Source of the DNA: Euonymus europaeus | Taxonomy: Eukaryota > Streptophyta > Magnoliopsida > Celastrales > Celastraceae | NCBI GenBank assembly: GCA_963580455.1 | Contig: OY756966.1 | Coordinates: 13,085,001 to 13,149,000 of the forward strand | Length of the DNA: 64,000 bases | Reading direction: 5' to 3' | Part shown: one piece after another, positions 11,487 to 24,000 of the stretch | Position numbering within the stretch: the first letter of the stretch is position 1 | How the letters are laid out: each line of letters opens with the position of its first letter | Notes under the pieces: generated by a model | Databases searched by the model: none | Told to the model about the DNA's origin: nothing | What the model saw: the letters and a program-made list of their open reading frames with translations, nothing else | Made by a program: the position numbers and the translations under genes

Positions 11487-13294
11487 CATTTGTCATAGAA
11501 AGTTTGTTTTTTGGCATCGAAATAATGTAGGAAGTTTATACTCGTAAAATTTGACATAGAAGAACAATTAAAAGTCTATTCCGAGCAACTTCGATAGTCC
11601 GAAGTTGCTCAAATCTCCCTATGGAGGAGCTTTTAACGGTTTTGTCTATTTGTCATAGAAAGTTGGTGTTTTGGCATCGAAATAATATAGGAAGCTTATA
11701 CTCGTAAAATTTGACGTAGAAGAACAATTAAAAGTCTATCCCGAGCAACTTTGATAGTCCGAAGTTGCTCAACTCTCTCTATGGAGGAGCTTTTAACGGT
11801 TTTGTCTATATGTCATAGAAAGTTCGTGTTTTGGCATCAAAATAATGTAGGAAGCTTATACTCGTAAAATTTGACATAGCAGAACAATAAAAAGTCTATC
11901 CCGAGCAACTTTCACAGTCCGAAGTTGCTCAACTCTCTCTATGGAGGAGCTTTTAACGGTTTTGTCCATTTGTCAAAGAAAGTTGGTGTTTTGGCATCGA
12001 AATAATCTCTGAAGCTTATACTCGTAAAATTTGACATATGAGAACAATAGAAATTGTACACCGAGCAACTTTGATGGTCCGAAGTTGCTCAACTCTCTCT
12101 ATGGAGGAGCTTTTAACGGTTTTGTCCATTTGTCATAGAAAAATGGTGTTTTGGAATCGAAATAATGTAGGAAGCTTATACGCGTAAAATTTGACATATA
12201 AGAACAATAAAAAGTCCATCCCGAACAACTTTGATAGTCCGAAGTTGCTCAACTCTCTCTATGGAGGAGCTTTTAACGGTTTTGTCTATTTGTCATAGAA
12301 AGTTGATGTTTTGGCATCGAAATAATGTAGGAAGCTTATACGCGTAAAATTTGACATAGAAGAACAATTAAAAGTCTATTCCGAGCAACTTTCATAGTCC
12401 GAAATTGCTCAACTCTCTCTATGGAGGAGCTTTTAACGTTTTTGTCTATTTGTCATAGAAAGTTGGTGTTTTGGACTAGAAATAATCTATGAAGCTTATA
12501 CTCGTAAAATTTGACATAAAAGAACAATTAAAAGTCTATCCCGAGCAACTTTGATAGTCTGAAGTTGCTCAACTCTCTCTATGGAGAAGCTTTTAACCGT
12601 TTTGTCCATTCGTCATAGAAAGTTGGTTTTTTGGCATCGAAATAATGTAGGAAACTTATACTCGTAAAATTTGACATAGAAGAAAAATTAAAAGTTTATC
12701 CCGAGCAACTTTGATAGTCCGATGTTGCTCAACTCTCTCTATGGAGGGGCTTTTAACGGTTTTGTCCATTTGTCATAGAAAGTTGGTTTTTTGGCATCGA
12801 AATAATGTAGGAAGCTTATACTCGTAAAATTTGACATAGAAGAACAATGAAAAGTCTATTCCGAGCAACTTTGATAGTCCGAAATTGCTCAACTCTCTCT
12901 ATGGAGGAGCTTTTAACGTTTTTGTCCATTTGTCATAGAAAGTTGGTGTTTTGGACTCGAAATAATCTATGAAGCTTATACTCGTAAAATTTGACATAGA
13001 AGAACAATTAAAAGTCTATCCCGAGCAACTTTGATAGTCCGAAGTTGCTCAACTCTCTCTATGAAGGAGCTTTTAACGGTTTTGTCTATTTGTCGTAAAA
13101 AGTTGGTGTTTTGGCATCGAAATAATGTAGGAAGCTTATACTCGTAAAATTTGACATAGAAGAACAATTAAAAGTCTATCCCGAGCAACTTTGATAGTCG
13201 GAAGTTGCTCAACTCTCTCTATGGAGAAGCTTTTAACCGTTTTGTCCATTCGTCATAGAAAGTTGGTTTTTTGGCATCGAAATAATGTAGGAAA

Positions 13295-14685
13295 CTTATA
13301 CTCGTAAAATTTGACATAGAAGAAAAATTAAAAGTTTATCCCGAGCAACTTTGATGGTCCGAAGTTGCTCAACTCACTCTATGGAGGAGCTTTTAACGGT
13401 TTTGTCTATTTGTCATAGAAAAATGGTGTTTTGGAATCGAAATAATGTAGGAAGCTTATACGCGTAAAATTTGACATAGAAGAACAATTAAAAGTCTATC
13501 CCGAGCAACTTTGATAGTCCGAAGTTGCTCAACTCTCTCTGTGGAGGAGCTTTTAACAGTTTTGTCCATTTGTCATAGAAAGTTGGTTTTTTGGCATCGA
13601 AATAATCTCTGAAGCTTATACTCCTAAAATTTGACATAGAAGAACAATTAAAAGTCTATCCCGAGCAACCTTGATAGTCCGAAGTTGCTCAACTCTCTAT
13701 ATGGAGGAGCTTTCAACGGTTTTGACTATTTGTCATAGAAAGTTGGTTTTTTGGCATCGAAATAATGTAGGAAGTTTATACTCGTAAAATTTGACATAGA
13801 ATAACAATTAAAAGTCTATTCCGAGCAACTTTGATAGTCCGAAGTTGCTCAACTCTCCTTATGGAGGAGCTTTTAACGGTTTTGTCTATTTGTCATAGAA
13901 AGTTGGTGTTTTGGCATCGAAATAATGTTGGAAGCTTATACTCGTAAAATTTGACGTAGAAGAACAATTAAAAGTCTATCCCGAGCAACTTTGATAGTCC
14001 GACGTTGCTCAACTCTCTCTATGGAGGAGCTTTTAACGGTTTTGTCTATTTGTCATAGAAAGTTGGTGTTTTGGCATCAAAATAATGTAGGAAGCTTATA
14101 CTCGTAAAATTTGACATAGCAGAACAATAAAAAGTCTATCCCGAGCAACTTTCACAGTCCGAAGTTGCTCAACTCTCTCTATGGAGGAGCTTTTAACGGT
14201 TTTGTCCATTTGTCAAAGAAAGTTGGTGTTTTGGCATCGAAATAATCTCTGAAGCTTATACTCGTAAAATTTGACATATGAGAACAATAGAAATTGTACA
14301 CCGAGCAACTTTGATGGTCCGAAGTTGCTCAACTCTCTCTATGTAGGAGCTTTTAACTGTTTTGTCCATTTGTTATAGAAAAATGGTATTTTGGAATCGA
14401 AATAATGTAGGAAGCTTATACGCGTAAAATTTGACATAGAAGAACAATTAAAAGTCTATTCTGAGCAAATTTGATAGTCCGAAATTGCTCAACTCTCTCT
14501 ATTGAGGAACTTTTAACGGTTTTGTCCATTTGTCATAGAAAGTTGGTTTTTTGTTATCGAAATAATGTAGAAGCTTATACTCGTAAAGTTTGACATAGAA
14601 GAACAATTAAAAGTCTATCACGAGCAACTTTGATAGTCCGATGTTGCTCAACTCTCTCTATGGAGGAGCTTTTAACGGTTTTGTC
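13295..14685. repeat. Nested duplication inside the 9.1-kb block, copy B
   Basis: Partner of 10,096-11,486. Private changes here include GAGCAACCTTG near 13,663, ATGTAGGAGC near 14,341 and TTTTAACTGTT near 14,354. It ends where GTCTAATTG starts a different monomer lineage at about 14,686. The same element is present in the second 9.1-kb copy at 22,412-23,802. Confidence 0.8.
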
Positions 14686-15032
14686 TAATTGTCATAGAAA
14701 GTTGGTGTTTTGGCATCGAAATAATGTAGGAAGCTTATACGCGTAAAATTTGACATAGTTGAACAATTAAAAGTCTATTCCGAGCAACTTTGATAGTCCA
14801 AAATTGCTCAACTCTCTCTATGGCGGAGCTTTTAACGTTTTTGTCTATTTGTCATAGAAAGTTGGTGTTTTGGACTAGAAATAATCTATGAAGCTTATAC
14901 TCGTAAAATTTGACATAGAAGAACAATTAAAAGTCTATCCCGAGCAACTTTGATAGTCTGAAGTTGCTCAACTCTCTCTATGGAGGAGCTTTTAACGGTT
15001 TTGTCCATTTGTCAAACAAAGTTGGTGTTTTG

Positions 15033-15672
15033 GCATCGAAATAATCTCTGAAGCTTATACTCGTAAAATTTCACATATGAGAACAAAAGAAATTGTACAC
15101 CGAGCAATTTTGATGGTCCGAAGTTGCTCAACTCTCTCTATGGAGGAGCTTTTAACGGTTTTGTCCATTTGTCATACAAAAATGGTGTTTTGGAATCGAA
15201 ATAATGTAGGAAGCATATACGCGTAAAATTTGACATAGAAGAACAATAAAAAGTCCATCCCGAACAACTTTGATAGTCCGAAGTTGCTCAACTCTCTCTA
15301 TGGAGGAGCTTTTAACGGTTTTGTCTATTTGTCATAGAAAGTTTGTGTTTTGGCATCGAAATAATGTAGGAAGCTTATACTTGTAAAATTTGACATAGAA
15401 GAACAATTAAAAGTCTATTCCGAGCAACTTTGATAGTCCAAAATTGCTCAACTCTCTCTATGGAGGAGCTTTTAACGTTTTTGTCTATTTGTCATAGAAG
15501 GTTGGTGTTTTCGACTAGAAATAATCTATGAAGCTTATACTCGTAAAATTTGACATAGAAGAACAATTAAAAGTCTATCCCGAGCAACTTTGATAGTCTG
15601 AAGTTGCTCAACTCTCTCTATGGAGGAGCTTTTAACGGTTTTGTCTATTTGTCATAGAAAGTTGGTTTTTTT
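15033..15672. repeat. Four-monomer cassette (640 bp), repeated within the block
   Basis: Order: CTCTG/TTTCACATATGAG/GTACAC; GGAATCG with CCATCCCGAACAAC; TATTCC with GTCCAAAATTGC; GGACTAG/CTATG with GTCTGAAG. Close relatives start at 15,993 (with ATATCTG and GAGCATTTTTG) and 17,433, and a more distant one at 11,994. In the second 9.1-kb copy they lie 9,117 bp further on. Spacings of 960 and 1,440 bp show that six- and nine-monomer units with this cassette exchanged unequally. Confidence 0.75.
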
Positions 15673-18051
15673 GCATCGAAATAATGTAGGAAGCTTATAC
15701 TCGTAAAATTTGACATAGAAGAACAATTAAAAGTCTATCCCGAGCAACTTTGATAGTCCGAAGTTGCTCAACTCTCTCTATGGAGGAGCTTTTAACGGTT
15801 TTGTCCATTTGTCAAAGAAAGTTGGTTTTTTGGCATCGAAATAATGTAGGAAGCTTATACTCGTAAAATTTGACATAGCAGAACAATAAAAAGTCTATCC
15901 CGAGCAACTTTCACAGTTCGAAGTTGCTCAACTCTCTCTATGGAGGAGCTTTTAACGGTTTTGTCCATTTGTCAAACAAAGTTGGTGTTTTGGCATCGAA
16001 ATAATATCTGAAGCTTATACTCGTAAAATTTCACATATGAGAACAAAAGAAATTGTACACCGAGCATTTTTGATGGTCCGAAGTTGCTCAACTCTCTCTA
16101 TGGAGGAGCTTTTAACGGTTTTGTCCATTTGTCATACAAAAATGGTGTTTTGGAATCGAAATAATGTAGGAAGCATATACGCGTAAAATTTGACATAGAA
16201 GAACAATAAAAAGTCCATCCCGAACAACTTTGATAGTCCGAAGTTGCTCAACTCTCTCTATGGAGGAGCTTTTAACGGTTTTGTCTATTTGTCATAGAAA
16301 GTTTGTGTTTTGGCATCGAAATAATGTAGGGAGCTTATACTTGTAAAATTTGACATAGAAGAACAATTAAAAGTCTATTCCGAGCAACTTTGATAGTCCA
16401 AAATTGCTCAACTCTCTCTATGGAGGAGCTTTTAACGTTTTTGTCTATTTGTCATAGAAAGTTGGTGTTTTGGACTAGAAATAATCTATGAAGCTTATAC
16501 TCGTAAAATTTGACATAGAAGAACAATTAAAATTCTATCCCGAGCAACTTTGATAGTCTGAAGTTGCTCAACTCTCTCTACGGAGGAGCTTTTAACGGTT
16601 TTGTCCATTTGTCATAGAAAGTTGGTTTTTTGGCATCGAAATAATGTAGGAAGCTTATACTCGTAAAATTTGAGATAGAAGAACAATTAAAAGTCTATTC
16701 CGAGCAACTTTGATAGTCCGAAGTTGCTCAACTCTCTCTATGGAGGAGCTTTTAACGGTTTTGTCTAATTGTCATAGAAAGTTGGTGTTTTGGCATCGAA
16801 ATAATGTAGGAAGCTTATACGCGTAAAATTTGACATAGAAGAACAATTAAAAGTCTATTCCGAGCAACTTTGATAGTCCAAAATTGCTCAACTCTCTCTA
16901 TGGCGGAGCTTTTAACATTTTTGTCTATTTGTCATAGAAAGTTGGTGTTTTGGACTAGAAATAATCTATGAAGCTTATACTCGTAAAATTTGACATAGAA
17001 GAACAATTAAAAGTCTATCCCGAGCAACTTTGATAGTCTGAAGTTGCTCAACTCTCTCTATGGAGGAGCTTTTAACGGTTTTGTCTATTTGTCATAGAAA
17101 GTTGGTTTTTTTGCATCGAAATAATGTAGGAAGCTTATACTCGTAAAATTTGACATAGAAGAACAATTAAAAGTCTATCCCGAGCAACTTTGATAGTCCG
17201 AAGTTGCTCAACTCTCTCTATGGAGGAGCTTTTAACGGTTTTGTCCATTTGTCAAAGAAAGTTGGTTTTTTGGCATCGAAATAATGTAGGAAGCTTATAC
17301 TCGTAAAATTTGACATAGCAGAACAATAAAAAGTCTATCCCGAGCAACTTTCACAGTCCGAAGTTGCTCAACTCTCTCTATGGAGGAGCTTTTAACGGTT
17401 TTGTCCATTTGTCAAACAAAGTTGGTGTTTTGGCATCGAAATAATCTCTGAAGCTTATACTCGTAAAATTTCACATATGAGAACAAAAGAAATTGTACAC
17501 CGAGCAATTTTGATGGTCCGAAGTTGCTCAACTCTCTCTATGGAGGAGCTTTTAACGGTTTTGTCCATTTGTCATACAAAAATGGTGTTTTGGAATCGAA
17601 ATAATGTAGGAAGCTTATACGCGTAAAATTTGACATAGAAGAACAATAAAAAGTCCATCCCGAACAACTTTGATAGTCCGAAGTTGCTCAACTCTCTCTA
17701 TGGAGGAGCTTTTAACGGTTTTGTCTATTTGTCATAGAAAGTTGGTGTTTTGGCATCGAAATAATGTAGGAAGCTTAAACGCGTAAAATTTGACATAGAA
17801 GAACAATTAAAAGTCTATTCCGAGCAACTTTGATAGTCCAAAATTGCTCAACTCTCTCTATGGAGGAGCTTTTAACGTTTTTGCCTATTTGTCATAGAAA
17901 GTTGGTGTTTTGGACTAGAAATAATCTATGAAGCTTATACTCGTAAAATTTGACATAGAAGAACAATTAAAAGTCTATCCCGAGCAACTTTGATAGTCTG
18001 AAGTTGCTCAACTCTCTCTATGGAGGAGCTTTTAACGGTTTTGTCCATTTG

Positions 18052-21000
18052 TCATAGAAAGTTGGTTTTTTGGCATCGAAATAATGTAGGAAGCTTATAC
18101 TCGTAAAATTTGACATAGAAGAACAATTAAAAGTCTATCCCGAGCAACTTTGATAGTCCGAAGTTGCTCAACTCTCTCTATGGAGGAGCTTTTAACGGTT
18201 TTGTCCATTTGTCATAGAAAGTTGGTTTTTTGGCATCGAAATAATGTAGGAAGCTTATACTCGTAAAATTTGACATAGAAGAACAATTAAAAGTCTATTC
18301 CGAGCAACTTTGATAGTCCGAAATTGCTCAACTCTCTCTATGGAGGAGCTTTTAACGTTTTTGTCCATTTGTCATAGAAAGTTGGGGTTTTGGACTCGAT
18401 ATAATCTATGAAGTTTATACTCGTAAAATTTGACATAGAAGAACAATTAAAAGTCTATCCCGACCAACTTTGATAGTCCGAAGTTGCTCAACTCTCTCTA
18501 TGGAGGAGCTTTTAACGGTTTTGTCCATTTGTCGTACAAAGTTGGTGTTTTGGCATCGAAATAATGTAGGAAGCTTATACGCGTAAAATTTGACATAGAA
18601 GAACAATTAAAAGTCTATTCCGAGCAACTTTGATAGTCCGAAATTGCTCAACTCTCTCTATGGAGGAGCTTTTAACGTTTTTGTCTATTTTTCATAGAAA
18701 GTTGGTGTTTTGGACTCGAAATAATCTATGAAGCTTATACTCGTAAAATTTGACATAGAATAACAATTAAAAGTCTATCCGAGCAACTTTGATAGTCTGA
18801 AGTTGCTCAACTCTCTCTATGGAGGAGCTTTTAACGGTTTTGTCCATTTGTCATAGAAAGTTGGTTTTTTGGCATCGAAATAATGTAGGAAGCTTATACT
18901 CGTAAAATTTGATATAGAAGAACAATTAAAAGTCTATCCCGAGCAATTTTGATAGTCCGAAGTTGCTTAACTCTCTCTATGGAGGAGCTTTTAACGGTTT
19001 TGTCCATTTGTCATAGAAAGTTGGTTTTTTGGCATCGAAATAATGTAGGAAGTTTATACTCGTAAAATTTGACATAGAAGAACAATTAAAGGTCTATTCC
19101 GAGCAACTTTGATAGTCCGAAGTTGCTCAACTCTCTATATGGAGGAGCTTCTAACGGTTTTGTCCATTTGTCATTGAAAGTTGGTGTTTTGGACTCGAAA
19201 TAATCTATGAAGCTTATACTCGTAAAATTTGACATAGAAGAAAAATTAAAAGTTTATCCCGAGCAACTTTGATGGTCCGAAGTTGCTCAACTCACTCTAT
19301 GGAGGAGCTTTTAACGGTTTTGTCCATTTGTCATAGAAAAATGGTGTTTTGGAATCGAAATAATGTAGGAAGCTTATACGCGTAAAATTTGACATAGAAG
19401 AACAATTAAAAGTCTATCCCGAGCAACTTTGATAGTCCGAAGTTGCTCAACTCTCTCTGTGGAGGAGCTTTTAACAGTTTTGTCCATTTGTCATAGAAAG
19501 TTGGTTTTTTGGCATCGAAATAATCTCTGAAGCTTATACTCCTAAAATTTGACATAGAAGAACAATTAAAAGTCTATCCCGAGCAACTTTGATAGTCCGA
19601 AGTTGCTCAACTCTCTATATGGAGGAGCTTTCAACGGTTTTGACTATTTGTCATAGAAAGTTGGTTTTTTGGCATCGAAATAATGTAGGAAGTTTATACT
19701 CGTAAAATTTGACATAGAATAACAATTAAAAGTCTATTCCGAGCAACTTTGATAGTCCGAAGTTGCTCAACTCTCCTTATGGAGGAGCTTTTAACGGTTT
19801 TGTCTCTTTGTCATAGAAAGTTGGTGTTTTGGCATCGAAATAATGTTGGAAGCTTATACTCGTAAAATTTGACGTAGAAGAACAATTAAAAGTCTATCCC
19901 GAGCAACTTTGATAGTCCGACGTTGCTCAACTCTCTCTATGGAGGAGCTTTTAACGGTTTTGTCTATTTGTCATAGAAAGTTGGTGTTTTGGCATCAAAA
20001 TAATGTAGGAAGCTTATACTCGTAAAATTTGACATAGCAGAACAATAAAAAGTCTATCCCGAGCAACTTTCACAGTCCGAAGTTGCTCAACTCTCTCTAT
20101 GGAGGAGCTTTTAACGGTTTTGTCCATTTGCCAAAGAAAGTTGGTGTTTTGGCATCGAAATAATCTCTGAAGCTTATACTCGTAAAATTTGACATATGAG
20201 AACAATAGAAATTGTACACCGAGCAACTTTGATGGTCCGAAGTTGCTCAACTCTCTCTATGGAGGAGCTTTTAACGGTTTTGTCCATTTGTTATAGAAAA
20301 ATGGTATTTTGGAATCGAAATAATGTAGGAAGCTTATACGCGTAAAATTTGACATAGAAGAACAATTAAAAGTCTATTCTGAGCAAATTTGATAGTCCGA
20401 AATTGCTCAACTCTCTCTATTGAGGAACTTTTAACGGTTTTGTCCATTTGTCATAGAAAGTTGGTTTTTTGTTATCGAAATAATGTAGAAGCTTATACTC
20501 GTAAAGTTTGACATAGAAGAACAATTAAAAGTCTATCACGAGCAACTTTGATAGTCCGATGTTGCTCAACTCTCTCTATGGAGGAGCTTTTAACGGTTTT
20601 GTCCATTTGTCATAGAAAGTTTGTTTTTTGGCATCGAAATAATGTAGGAAGTTTATACTCGTAAAATTTGACATAGAAGAACAATTAAAAGTCTATTCCG
20701 AGCAACTTCGATAGTCCGAAGTTGCTCAAATCTCCCTATGGAGGAGCTTTTAACGGTTTTGTCTATTTGTCATAGAAAGTTGGTGTTTTGGCATCGAAAT
20801 AATATAGGAAGCTTATACTCGTAAAATTTGACGTAGAAGAACAATTAAAAGTCTATCCCGAGCAACTTTGATAGTCCGAAGTTGCTCAACTCTCTCTATG
20901 GAGGAGCTTTTAACGGTTTTGTCTATATGTCATAGAAAGTTCGTGTTTTGGCATCAAAATAATGTAGGAAGCTTATACTCGTAAAATTTGACATAGCAGA

Positions 21001-24000
21001 ACAATAAAAAGTCTATCCCGAGCAACTTTCACAGTCCGAAGTTGCTCAACTCTCTCTATGGAGGAGCTTTTAACGGTTTTGTCCATTTGTCAAAGAAAGT
21101 TGGTGTTTTGGCATCGAAATAATCTCTGAAGCTTATACTCGTAAAATTTGACATATGAGAACAATAGAAATTGTACACCGAGCAACTTTGATGGTCCGAA
21201 GTTGCTCAACTCTCTCTATGGAGGAGCTTTTAACGGTTTTGTCCATTTGTCATAGAAAAATGGTGTTTTGGAATCGAAATAATGTAGGAAGCTTATACGC
21301 GTAAAATTTGACATATAAGAACAATAAAAAGTCCATCCCGAACAACTTTGATAGTCCGAAGTTGCTCAACTCTCTCTATGGAGGAGCTTTTAACGGTTTT
21401 GTCTATTTGTCATAGAAAGTTGATGTTTTGGCATCGAAATAATGTAGGAAGCTTATACGCGTAAAATTTGACATAGAAGAACAATTAAAAGTCTATTCCG
21501 AGCAACTTTCATAGTCCGAAATTGCTCAACTCTCTCTATGGAGGAGCTTTTAACGTTTTTGTCTATTTGTCATAGAAAGTTGGTGTTTTGGACTAGAAAT
21601 AATCTATGAAGCTTATACTCGTAAAATTTGACATAAAAGAACAATTAAAAGTCTATCCCGAGCAACTTTGATAGTCTGAAGTTGCTCAACTCTCTCTATG
21701 GAGAAGCTTTTAACCGTTTTGTCCATTCGTCATAGAAAGTTGGTTTTTTGGCATCGAAATAATGTAGGAAACTTATACTCGTAAAATTTGACATAGAAGA
21801 AAAATTAAAAGTTTATCCCGAGCAACTTTGATAGTCCGATGTTGCTCAACTCTCTCTATGGAGGGGCTTTTAACGGTTTTGTCCATTTGTCATAGAAAGT
21901 TGGTTTTTTGGCATCGAAATAATGTAGGAAGCTTATACTCGTAAAATTTGACATAGAAGAACAATGAAAAGTCTATTCCGAGCAACTTTGATAGTCCGAA
22001 ATTGCTCAACTCTCTCTATGGAGGAGCTTTTAACGTTTTTGTCCATTTGTCATAGAAAGTTGGTGTTTTGGACTCGAAATAATCTATGAAGCTTATACTC
22101 GTAAAATTTGACATAGAAGAACAATTAAAAGTCTATCCCGAGCAACTTTGATAGTCCGAAGTTGCTCAACTCTCTCTATGAAGGAGCTTTTAACGGTTTT
22201 GTCTATTTGTCGTAAAAAGTTGGTGTTTTGGCATCGAAATAATGTAGGAAGCTTATACTCGTAAAATTTGACATAGAAGAACAATTAAAAGTCTATCCCG
22301 AGCAACTTTGATAGTCGGAAGTTGCTCAACTCTCTCTATGGAGAAGCTTTTAACCGTTTTGTCCATTCGTCATAGAAAGTTGGTTTTTTGGCATCGAAAT
22401 AATGTAGGAAACTTATACTCGTAAAATTTGACATAGAAGAAAAATTAAAAGTTTATCCCGAGCAACTTTGATGGTCCGAAGTTGCTCAACTCACTCTATG
22501 GAGGAGCTTTTAACGGTTTTGTCTATTTGTCATAGAAAAATGGTGTTTTGGAATCGAAATAATGTAGGAAGCTTATACGCGTAAAATTTGACATAGAAGA
22601 ACAATTAAAAGTCTATCCCGAGCAACTTTGATAGTCCGAAGTTGCTCAACTCTCTCTGTGGAGGAGCTTTTAACAGTTTTGTCCATTTGTCATAGAAAGT
22701 TGGTTTTTTGGCATCGAAATAATCTCTGAAGCTTATACTCCTAAAATTTGACATAGAAGAACAATTAAAAGTCTATCCCGAGCAACCTTGATAGTCCGAA
22801 GTTGCTCAACTCTCTATATGGAGGAGCTTTCAACGGTTTTGACTATTTGTCATAGAAAGTTGGTTTTTTGGCATCGAAATAATGTAGGAAGTTTATACTC
22901 GTAAAATTTGACATAGAATAACAATTAAAAGTCTATTCCGAGCAACTTTGATAGTCCGAAGTTGCTCAACTCTCCTTATGGAGGAGCTTTTAACGGTTTT
23001 GTCTATTTGTCATAGAAAGTTGGTGTTTTGGCATCGAAATAATGTTGGAAGCTTATACTCGTAAAATTTGACGTAGAAGAACAATTAAAAGTCTATCCCG
23101 AGCAACTTTGATAGTCCGACGTTGCTCAACTCTCTCTATGGAGGAGCTTTTAACGGTTTTGTCTATTTGTCATAGAAAGTTGGTGTTTTGGCATCAAAAT
23201 AATGTAGGAAGCTTATACTCGTAAAATTTGACATAGCAGAACAATAAAAAGTCTATCCCGAGCAACTTTCACAGTCCGAAGTTGCTCAACTCTCTCTATG
23301 GAGGAGCTTTTAACGGTTTTGTCCATTTGTCAAAGAAAGTTGGTGTTTTGGCATCGAAATAATCTCTGAAGCTTATACTCGTAAAATTTGACATATGAGA
23401 ACAATAGAAATTGTACACCGAGCAACTTTGATGGTCCGAAGTTGCTCAACTCTCTCTATGTAGGAGCTTTTAACTGTTTTGTCCATTTGTTATAGAAAAA
23501 TGGTATTTTGGAATCGAAATAATGTAGGAAGCTTATACGCGTAAAATTTGACATAGAAGAACAATTAAAAGTCTATTCTGAGCAAATTTGATAGTCCGAA
23601 ATTGCTCAACTCTCTCTATTGAGGAACTTTTAACGGTTTTGTCCATTTGTCATAGAAAGTTGGTTTTTTGTTATCGAAATAATGTAGAAGCTTATACTCG
23701 TAAAGTTTGACATAGAAGAACAATTAAAAGTCTATCACGAGCAACTTTGATAGTCCGATGTTGCTCAACTCTCTCTATGGAGGAGCTTTTAACGGTTTTG
23801 TCTAATTGTCATAGAAAGTTGGTGTTTTGGCATCGAAATAATGTAGGAAGCTTATACGCGTAAAATTTGACATAGTTGAACAATTAAAAGTCTATTCCGA
23901 GCAACTTTGATAGTCCAAAATTGCTCAACTCTCTCTATGGCGGAGCTTTTAACGTTTTTGTCTATTTGTCATAGAAAGTTGGTGTTTTGGACTAGAAATA

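Larger units (their letters stand above)
8935..18051. repeat. 57-monomer tandem duplication (9,117 bp), copy 1
   Basis: A very large repeat unit: 57 monomers minus three single-base losses (CTATCCGAGC near 9,660, AATGTAGAAGC near 11,370 and near 14,570), giving 9,117 bp. Every one of these reappears 9,117 bp later. The left breakpoint is near 8,935, where GTATTG and TTTTTCAT on the left side differ from GTTTTG and TTTGTCAT before copy 2. The block contains nested older duplications, listed separately. Confidence 0.9.
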